A DNA stretch of 64,000 nt from Micractinium sp. NFX-FRZ (taxonomy: Eukaryota > Chlorophyta > Trebouxiophyceae > Chlorellales > Chlorellaceae). Position numbers and translations under genes: made by a program. The stretch covers positions 26,295-90,294 of the forward strand of contig JAPTJF010000244.1 of assembly GCA_029339195.1 (NCBI GenBank), in the 5' to 3' direction. The notes under the pieces are model-generated. The model did not search any database. It worked only from the letters and a program-made list of their open reading frames with translations, and was not told the DNA's origin. Below, piece after piece: positions 56,036-64,000 of this stretch. How positions within the stretch are numbered: position 1 is the stretch's first letter; each line of letters starts with the position of its first letter.

Positions 56036-59000
56036 ATGGTGGTGGTAGCAGCGGCGCAGCTTGTGCGCCTCTCCACCGGCTCTGCGCGCTCCTGTCGGCG
56101 CGCTGCGGCTCCAAAATCAGTCCAGGGGCTCGCTGCGATCGCCAGAAGACCTCTGCACCGCCCAGCTCTGCAGCGTGCCATGGTGGTGGCAGCCGCAGAG
56201 AGACCCAGCGGGCCCGAGCCCGCAGCTGATTTTGAGGGCCTGAAGGGCTTCGATGACAGGCAAGCAACAAAGGCTGCTCTCGCCCCGATGTGCACCACTG
56301 TTCCGCTGCCGCTGCCGCCGCCGCCAGTCGCCTGCCGCCAGCAGCACCCACCCGGGCTTTCCCGCACCCCATCACCCCATCTCATCCAGCAATGCCACAA
56401 ATTGGGTCCTCGACCGCGCAGGAATGCACCCTCCTTTGCCGTGGCCATCATGGGCGACCTGCACCTGGAGCCGGGCCCCCAGATGCCGCTGTTTGAGGAG
56501 GCGCGGCGCCAGCTCATCTCCGCCGTCAACGCGCCCGGCATCGTCGCCCCCCGCGTCGTGCAGCTGGGTGCGTCTGCAGCACTGGCAGCGAGGCAGGGCA
56601 GCCAGAGGAACATGGCATGCAGTTATGCAGGAAGCCTGTGCCGGCAGCAGGAGTGCCGAGCAGCAATGTCTGCCAGGCGACTCTCGAGGTGCCGCGGACG
56701 TGCTTTCAGCTTTCTGCTGTACAAAAGGGACTCGCCTCCCTCCCAATGGACGCCCCATTTTGGCAAAGTCCCTGTGACTGCCCTTTCTTCTCCAGACCCA
56801 CCCTTGGAAAGCGTTGCCCCTCCCTGCAGGCGACCTGGGCGGCTACAAGTTCCGCCCCGGCAGCCGCGAGTGCTTCCTGCGGGGGCGGGAGTACCTGGCG
56901 GGCTTTGGGCTGCCCACCACCCTGGTGACAGGCAACCACGAGTGAGGGAGGGGGCGGGGTGGGTGGGCCTTGGGTGAGCAGCCATGCAGGGCATGTGGAT
57001 AGGGTCGAACTTCACAGTGGCAGCAGCAGCAGCAGCAGCAGCATAAGAGGGTTGGGACCACGCTGGCAACTGCAGGGCAGCAGCAGCAGCAGCAGCAGCA
57101 GGGGGCATGGACACGCACCACCGTCGCTGCTGTGTTGCTTGCCTCTAGCCACGCCACCTCGCCCACTCTTCCCCCGCCTCCCTGTCTGCTCCCCCCTGGC
57201 CAGCCTGGAGGGCGATGAGTTTGAGACGGACGAGGAGAACTTGGCGGCGTGGCAGGAGGCGTTCCGGCAGAAGCACTACTGGGCCGCCGACTGTGGCCCC
57301 GCCACATTCATCGGGCTGTCCACCGTGCGCTTCCGCAGGCGAGGCCTGCTTGCTGCCTGTGTCATGTGGGGCCTGCATGCGACGGGCGAAAGGGAGGGGC
57401 CCGAGCATTCGTCGGTTGTGGATGTACAGGTGCGGGGACAAGGGAGCACCCCCTGGAGTAGGCCCGCCCAGAATGCCCGCCACCCGTGCGCTCCCCTCCT
57501 CACACCCTGGCTATGTGCCCATGTCACCCTCCTTCTGCAGCAATCCTTGGAGCGTGCATGAGGTGCACGTGGACGAGGAGCAGCTGGCCTTCTTCCGGGC
57601 CAAGCTGGAGGAGACGGCGGCGGCGGGGCGGCCCGTGGTGGTGTGCACCCACGCCCCCATCCTGGGCAGCGGCCTCAAGGTGGTGCAGACGGTGCACGTG
57701 AAGAACAGGTGGGTGGGCGGGTGGGTGCTGATGGCGAGCATGTCATGTTTGTGTGTGGGAAAGTGGCGTTGATGGGCGGGTGTAAGGGAGCAGCTGAGAT
57801 GCAGGTGCGGGCATAAGAGCCGGGATGTGTGTTGTGGTGGCGCATGTTGGCGGTGGCCTGTGTCATGTTTTTGCTGACATGTTCCTGCTGGTGTGCCTGG
57901 AACGAGCCCCGCACCCACTGCCCATGCCCCGCTCCTCACCCATGTCTCCCTGCAGTCGTGCTTCCCTCAACCACAGCTGTTGCGCGCGCACACGCGCATC
58001 CACCGCATCCTGCCCTCCATTTCCCTGCCTCTCGGTTTTCCCTGTCCAGGTGTGCCTGGCTCAACCACAGCAGCAACCCGCACACCACCCCATTGCATCC
58101 CCCACCCTCCCCCGCAGGTGTGCCTGGCTCAACCACAGCAGCAACCCGCACGAGTTCATCGACCTGGTGCAGCAGTACCCCAACATACGCCTCTGGTTCA
58201 GGTGCGGGCTCATGCGTCGCCTGCTTGTGCTGTGTGTCCGTGGACAGAGGGCGAGGTGGATCATTGCCCAAACAAGCGACTCTGTTTGAGGTGCATGCCT
58301 GCCTGCGCCGATGGCAGCTGCACGGGAGTGGTGCGGCGCCATCCCGGCATGCACTCCGTGTGGGAGCTAGGTGGATGCGGGTTGGTGGCAGGCTGGGATG
58401 GCTGGAAACTGTTGCTATGCTATCTGTCTTCATCCCTCCCCTCCTCTACGCAGCGGCCACTTCCACCTCTGTCATCACCCTCCATTCCTCCCGTCCTCTC
58501 TCACTCATGCCTGCCCTCCCGTGCTGACGCATCCTCCTCCCCACCCCTCCCCTCCTCCACGCAGCGGCCACTTCCACCTGAGCCACAACTACGCCGACTC
58601 CATCTCTGTTGTGGGCGGCACCGCCTTTGTGCTGACGGGCGTGATTGGGGAGTGCAACCGCGACGGCTTCCGCCACTCCCGCGTGCTCAAGGGTGGGTGG
58701 GCCAGCGAGGGGCGGCCCTGTTGCGGGGCGCAGGCACAGGCCAAGCAAGTGTGTGCCTGCCCATGCTGCTTCGAGACTTTGTGGGGCTGGACAGCTGGCT
58801 GGGTGGGCTGGCTGCTCCCTACAGCACGGCTGCCACCGCCACTCCCGCGTGCCACACCGCTTTCGACCTCGAAGAAAGGAAACCTCGCCCCGCCTCGCAA
58901 TTCAGGCACCAAGGAGGGGTATGAACTGTTCACAAATTACCACTTTCGATCATGGAAGCAAGCTGATCTGCCCCGCTGCCAATGCAGGCACCGAGGAGGG

Positions 59001-61794
59001 GTACGAGCTCTTCACGATGGACCATGACAGCGGGGAGATGCGGCTGGACCTGGCGCACCGCTGGGACGACGCTGGGGCGCCCCAGCCGCTGGTGCCGCAG
59101 GTGGGTGCCTGCATGTTGTCTGCTGCCCGCTGTTGCTGGTGCGCAACGGTGGCTCAGCACCATACAACTACAGGATGCCTCAGCAGGGTGTGCCGCAGGT
59201 GGGCTGTGCCTGCATGTTATTGCAGGATGGAACAGGCACAAACCATGAGGGCAACTCTGCTGTGATGTGGAGGTGACCGGGGCTGCTGCCCGCTGCTTTG
59301 GGCAGGCGCAGCGGTCGCCCGAAGTGCCATGGGCCCACTGGTTGCCTCGGCGGATGTTCAAGTGGCAGGTCGGAGATGGAATCTGCCGCAAGAGCACCCA
59401 CCCGCCGATGCACACCCCAAACGCTGCCCGAATATCACCGTCCATTCAGGGCGTCTTTACCAGCGTTTTGCCAAGTGCCACCTCGTGCTGCAGGAGGAGC
59501 TCATCTGCGACCCCTCGGCCGGCTGGCTGTGCAGCAAGGTGGACTGCTCGCTCGAGTGAGTGGGTGGGGACGGCACGGGAGCACAGGATGGGAGGATGGA
59601 GGGAGGGGCCAACTCTGCTCGCTCTGCCCGTGGATCGTGCTGCTGCCCTGCCTGCTCTGCCAGCGTGCTTGACGCCTGTTGCTCTCATCGCTCCGCGCCT
59701 GCCCGTGCCCGTCTCGCCCCTCACATGCCGCTGCTGCAAGCCTAGCACAGCGTGCATCCCGCCACCCTGCGTGCTGAATCAGCCAGCCTGCCCAGTGCAC
59801 ATTGGCCCTGCAGGGAGGGAGACTCTGCTGCCCTGGACCAGCCGCCGCCCGTGACGTGGCTCAACGCCGGGCCCGGCCGCATGCTGGCCGTGCAGGTGCG
59901 CCGCTGCTGCTGCCTCTGCTGCGCCATGCCGTGCTGCCTGTTAGGAGCAGCGGTTGGCGTTGGTGCATGCCACCCGAAGCTGTCGCCTGCGGGATGCAGC
60001 TGCCTTCGAGGGGGATGGGCTCCATCCATGCTGCTGCTGCCACTCCTGCTGCCTGCATTTACTGCTGCCGCTGCTCCTGCTTTCCTTCTCATGCTCATCC
60101 TCATGCTGCTTTTCATGCCGCTGCATGTGCTGCTGCTGCTGCTGCAGCTGTTTGCCACCGGTGCTACTGCTGCTATTGCACTGCCGCTGTGCTGCTGGTG
60201 TGGCTGCTCCTGCTGTGGGTGCGCACACACACACACACACACACGCGCTGTCGGTGAGGCGGCCGCATGCTGGCCATGCAGGTGTGCCGAGGCCTCTTCT
60301 GCACACCTGCACTCCTCCCCTCTGGCTGCCAGGTAGGGCAGTGCTCTGCTGCTGGCGCCACTGGCTATGCAGGGGGAATCCACCAATGGACACCACCACT
60401 CCCGCAGCATGGGCCCCGCTGCTCGACCTACACGACTGCTTCTGCCACCTGGTTTTTGCGCCACCATTCCTGCACTTCTGCCCCTTGGCTTGAAATTGCT
60501 TCAGGACGAAATCATTGTTGCGTGCGACATCCGCAGCACGCCCCCCACTGCCCCTTCTGCACCACCGTCCTGTGGTTCTGCTAATGTGCTCTGCACCTCC
60601 TGCTCCGCCCCGTTGGCTCAACAATGCTGCAGGACGAGATCATTGTGGAGTACGACACCCGCAGCATGAGCCCCGTGGGCGTGGTGTGCATGGACCTGCC
60701 CGACGACTGCACCGTGGTGATGAGGGATGCGGCGGGGCGGGAGCTGGACCCGCTGGCCACAGGTGGGGGGCAGCACTCACAGGGTGGGCGAGGATGTGGG
60801 TGGTTGGGGTGAGGTGGGACAACATAGGGTGGCCGAGGGCGTAGCAGTTCGGGGCGTGGGTGGTTGATTAGGGTGGGCGAGGGAGTAGGGCAGGGTGTGG
60901 GTGGTTGATTAGGGTGGGCGAGGGAGTAGGGCAGGGTGTGGGTGGTTGATTAGGGTGGGCGAGGGAGTAGGGCAGGGTGTGTTTGGGCTGGGGCGGGCAC
61001 AGGGGGATGCAGCGCCTGTGCATGACTCTGGGCGGGTGCAAAGGGGGCGTTCCGCCCCTGCCCACGCTCGCAGTGGCCATGTGTGGGCAAGGGAGGTTCG
61101 GGTGGCAGGTGCTTCCTGGACCTGCCCAAAGGACTGGTGTGCTGCATGACGCGCTGGCCAACCCAACCCACACTTATGGTGCCTTTGTGTGCAGATGGGT
61201 CCGAGGCGGTGGCAGTTGAGATCATTGGCGCCGATGGAGAGCTGCACCAGCGGCTGAAGCGCAACCACGTAAGGGAGAGGGGTTTGGTTGAGGCGCCAGG
61301 CTGGGTGTGTACTGCGGGTGTTGATGCATGCAAGGTACATCGCCATGCAAGGGAGGGAGAGGGTGGGCCTCTGGGGCAGTGCCCCGCTGCAACGACTGCA
61401 ACATCCCCTCACCGCACCCCATGGCAGCAGCTGTGTGCACGCGTGCTGTGCTGTGCCATGCCAGCGGTCTGTGCCTCAGTGTGCCTGCTCCTCTCCCAGT
61501 GTCCGCCCTGCCCAGCTCCCAATACGCCGTTCAGCATGCTGCGCCGCTGCACCCGTTTCAAGCAAAACACACACGGTCTCCCCTTCCCGGTGCTGCATGC
61601 CGCCCCGAGATTTCTGCTACCTCCCAAACCAGCACGCGTTCTGGTGCCACACATCGTCCTTGTTGTTTCTTTCCTACCCGCAGGTGGGCGGCTTCTTCCA
61701 GGTGTACCAGCACAACAAGTGGGTGGCCCGCAAGAAGAAGGAGGCGGAGGAGGCAGCACGCAAGCAGCAGCAACAGGCAGTGTCGGCGACGTGA
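56036..61794 (+). CDS. Calcineurin-like metallophosphoesterase, probably organellar, about 13 exons
   Basis: Exons: 56036-56259, 56422-56567, 56830-56941, 57204-57338, 57541-57708, 58118-58201, 58565-58692, 58988-59100, about 59395-59555, 59814-59895, 60633-60762, 61195-61268, 61684-61794, giving about 555 residues. All joins fit except the acceptor near 59395, which is tentative. The Arg/Ala/Ser-rich N-terminus is a likely transit peptide. The metal-binding motifs are complete: IMGDLHLEPG (Asp87, His89), GDLGGYK, TGNHD (158-161), CTHAPI (His243) and SGHFHLSHN (292-294). The C-terminal half (WLNAGPGRMLAVQ, DEIIVEYDTRSMSPVGVVCM, VGGFFQVYQHNKWVA) is an added domain I do not recognise. Introns 1 and 4 appear to use GC donors (GCAAGC, GCGAGG). 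The substrate is unknown. Confidence 0.85.
57017..57101. repeat. Two (CAG)n tracts in a phosphoesterase intron
   Basis: Near-perfect CAG runs at about 57017-57042 and 57078-57101 are separated by a less regular segment in the intron 56942-57203. Confidence 0.85.
58046..58155. repeat. Perfect copy of the start of phosphoesterase exon 6 with its acceptor
   Basis: CAG plus GTGTGCCTGGCTCAACC and about 17 further identical bases occur at 58047-58083 and again at the true exon, 58115-58151. They diverge only at the next codon (CACCACC versus CGAGTTC). Confidence 0.93.
58445..58600. repeat. Copy of the start of phosphoesterase exon 7 with its acceptor
   Basis: ACGCAG followed by the 15-base exon start encoding GHFHL occurs at about 58449-58470 and at the true exon (58565). 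The preceding pyrimidine tract (CCTCCCCTCCTC) is also shared. Confidence 0.9.
60228..60245. repeat. (AC)n microsatellite
   Basis: About nine AC units lie in the intron between exons 59814-59895 and 60633-60762. Confidence 0.85.
60255..60530. repeat. Copies of both flanking exon ends in one phosphoesterase intron
   Basis: The exon 10 end GRMLAVQ plus donor is copied at about 60262-60290 (GRMLAMQ, GTGTGC). The exon 11 start DEIIVEYDTRS is copied at about 60502-60536 (DEIIVACDIRS), with a CTTCAG acceptor. Confidence 0.9.
60862..60985. repeat. 41-bp minisatellite, three units
   Basis: The unit starts GGTTGATTAGGGTGGGCGAG and is repeated three times nearly perfectly in the intron before exon 61195-61268. 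It is strongly G-rich on the sense strand. Confidence 0.93.
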
Positions 61795-62891
61795 GGCACC
61801 TGCGCAACAGTAGCAGCAGCGAGCAGCAGCGGCACGAGGCTTGCACACCTGCACAGCTGCTGTAGCACTGCGGAAGCAGCCAGCAGCGGCCAGTGGCAGC
61901 ACTGCGGAAGCAGCAGCAGGTGGCAGCCACGAATGTGTGTCAAGCGATCCTGTCATCTCTTATTGAGGTTGGATGTCATCCCCAGCTGCCTCCCCACGCA
62001 CCCTGGGCACCACATCCCTCCCTCCTCCCCTCCTCGAGCTGCCCCGCTGGCGCTGACCGTGTTGGCAGGTGCACCGGATCGCCGAATAAATGAATTCCTT
62101 TGAGTGAATTGCCGCAGCACTGCGGATTGCCCAACCCCGATTTGATGACCCTCCCCTCAACCACCCACCCGCCCCTGCAATCCCCTTGAAAGGCGGCCAG
62201 GCTGCCTGCCCAGGCCAGGCGCCCCCCTCCACACGGCCGCCCGTAGCACACACACTTTGATTGCAGCGCTGTCGCTGCCACATTCATTATCCCTGCTGCC
62301 GTGTGTTGGTTGGTTGGCGTAGCCGAAATGAAAAGTGACGTCACATCATATTATAGTACCCCAATAACATAAGCTGAATACAGAAAGAGCCGACGTGCAA
62401 TTCAAATGTGTGGCGGATGTGGCTGATTTTTGCTCGGTGTTTCCTACTTCTACTGCTACTGCTGCTGCATCTGAATGGCGTATTTGGCTGATCGGCAGTC
62501 CCGCCTGCTGGCGTCAAGAGGCAGCGGCTGCCTAGTGGCGGCCAACCCTCCCCCCATTCCCGCGTTTGCATCCTCCTTCTGCTGCTGCTGCTCCTGCTGC
62601 AGCGTCATGGCGGCTCCTGGCACCGATGGCTTGGCAGAGGTGGTGGGCTTGGGCAGGCGCTGGATGGGGCACGGCTGAGGTCAACTTCAAGCCCTCGGGA
62701 GGCGGGAAGGCACGGGCTTCCCAGGAGCACGTCTTCAGTCTTACTGGCAGCCCTGGGCGCCCAGCACAACAAGGCTGCTCTGTATTCGGAGCGCGCCCCG
62801 AGACGGTGGAAAGCACACGACACACATTAAACGCGCGTGTGAGGCCAGTCATCTCCATTTGTAGACCCCAGCCGGCGCAAGCAACAGCAAC
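61795..62891. other. Intergenic region, phosphoesterase 3' flank and next promoter
   Basis: About 1.1 kb. CAGCAG runs follow the stop, then there is a lower-GC stretch around 62270-62460. No exon, RNA gene or mobile element could be supported. Confidence 0.45.
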
Positions 62892-64000
62892 ATGCAGGCG
62901 GCACTGGCTCCGAGGCTGGCAGCCGCACAGGGGGCAGCCCTGGGCCGGACCAAGCGCCTCCAGGCGCCAGCAAGAGCAGGCTGCTGGCGTCCGAGGCGCA
63001 CCCTGCTGGCAAAGGCGGCGAGTGAGGGTCCGAGGCAGCGGGTGTGTGAAGGGCGGCAGCCGAGGCAGGTGCCAGTCAGGCGCCGCCGCCGGTGGAGACC
63101 TCGCCGTCGTAGGGATCTGTCAGTGATTGTACATGACCAATAACATCTTGCAGGGTTTACTTTTGGATGTGCACATGACCCAGTTGGCCCTGCTTACACT
63201 GCCTGCCTGACTGGCCCCTCCCTGCTGTTTGCAGGAGGGTAAGCCCGACCCGCGCCACCGCATGGTGGCTGACACGTCTGACGAAGAGGAGTATCTGCCA
63301 AGTAAGTTTAATTTACACCAGGCGTTCAGGATTAATAATGACCAGATGATAATGTCAAAGCAAGCTTTGGTGGGATCCCTTGGGTTCACTCTGACAGGCG
63401 GGATACGGCATCTGGACCAGCGCGTGGGCGCTTTGCTGAGAAGTCGGGGAGGCTGGCATCTCAGTGCCTCTCTGTTGGGCCCTGTTGGACATGGTTGTCC
63501 CATGGTTGTCCAAGGTTGTCCCCACGCAGCTGGGCGCCGCAGGTGGGTGGGAGCTGAGCGCTGCCTCGTGGCACACCGCCTTGTGTCGGCTTCTGTCATC
63601 CCGCGGCCACCAGGCACCCAACACTCCCTGCAACGAATAACCCGCACTGCTGCAGGCACGCCACCCAACAATGGCGCCCGAGCTGAGCATTGAGACACTT
63701 GTCGACACAAAGACAAGTGTCAGTGACCTGCGCAGCAGACTGTTGCAAAAAGGCCAGACGCAGGAGCGGCGGAACGCTCCTGGGCTGAGTGGGCCCTGGG
63801 CGGCAGGCCTGGATGCGGAGCTGATTGACACTCAGCTCGCTACCGACCTGAAGGAGGCGCTGCAGTTGCTGGGACAGGTGAGGCTCTCCTCTGATCAGTG
63901 CCCAGCAGCCGCAGCTGATGTCATGCCTGCCCGCGGCCCAGCCAGCTCGCCACTTCCCCTGCTGCCTGGCACCCCCGCTACTGCTGCTGGTGTGGAGGGC
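62892..64000 (+). CDS. Unknown protein, 5' part, runs off the window
   Basis: Exon 1 starts at the ATG at 62892 with an Ala/Arg-rich, acid-poor segment (MQAALAPRLAAAQGAAL) resembling a plastid transit peptide. It can end at about 63039, where an in-phase GTGTGT donor occurs. A clear second exon at 63235-63302 encodes EGKPDPRHRMVADTSDEEEY and ends at a GTAAGT donor. A third block before the GTGAGG donor at about 63879 encodes SIETLVDTKTSVSDLRSRLL, then LIDTQLATDLKEALQLLGQ. The acceptor for that block could not be made to fit the phase of exon 2, so the model is incomplete. The family is not recognised. Confidence 0.45.

Noticed and set aside
59941..60624. 227-codon minus ORF
   Set aside because: It is antisense to phosphoesterase introns with CTG and AC repeats. 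It has no start context or domain.
1..64000. Transposons or introner elements as the source of intron repeats
   Set aside because: Repeats in different genes do not share sequence and match only their own exon ends. No terminal inverted repeats, target duplications or transposase/reverse-transcriptase ORFs were seen.

Overview
This window is nuclear DNA from a GC-rich, very intron-dense eukaryote, most likely a chlorophyte green alga of the Chlorella/trebouxiophyte kind. The lineage is inferred from base composition, short G-rich GTG donors, CAG acceptors, CTG/CAG microsatellites and protein character; no search could be run. A run of exactly 100 N (34276-34375) shows it is a draft scaffold. 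Most ORFs longer than 60 codons are shadows. Real genes were rebuilt exon by exon from homology-like protein blocks, splice signals and reading-frame phase. For the MRS2, OAT, CLC, NSE3, OTU, PPIL3, CFAP299 and glutaredoxin genes every exon boundary closes in phase.

Layout, left to right. (-) 5' end of a secreted GH3 glycosidase; (-) OTU-type deubiquitinase; (-) two tandem, related small unknown genes; (+) a 90-residue Ala-rich protein; (-) MRS2/CorA-type Mg2+ transporter (15 exons); (+) a 246-residue unknown; (-) an 818-residue Gln-rich/acidic unknown; (+) a protein ending in a degenerate HNH-like zinc module; (-) PPIL3-type cyclophilin; (+) mitochondrial ornithine aminotransferase (13 exons); (-) NSE3/MAGE subunit of SMC5/6 (12 exons); (+) CLC anion transporter with CBS domains (25 exons); (+) membrane-anchored glutaredoxin; (-) the ciliary protein CFAP299; (+) an organelle-targeted calcineurin-like phosphoesterase; (+) an incomplete gene running off the right edge.

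Most neighbours are divergent or convergent, with intergenic gaps of 0.2-1.1 kb and several short shared upstream regions (CFAP299/phosphoesterase 226 bp, Gln-rich/HNH-like 295 bp, PPIL3/OAT 394 bp, NSE3/CLC 575 bp). The genes are ordinary housekeeping, transport and genome-maintenance genes and do not form one pathway.

The unusual signal is in the introns. Across nearly all genes, introns carry degenerate direct copies of the ends of their own flanking exons, splice junction included, beside the true exon edge; one OAT intron holds at least five such copies and the assembly gap. Two further features are a raised share of GC-AG introns, nearly all with the donor GCAAG, and a GTGCT pentamer repeat that lies in the sense orientation of the host gene wherever I checked.
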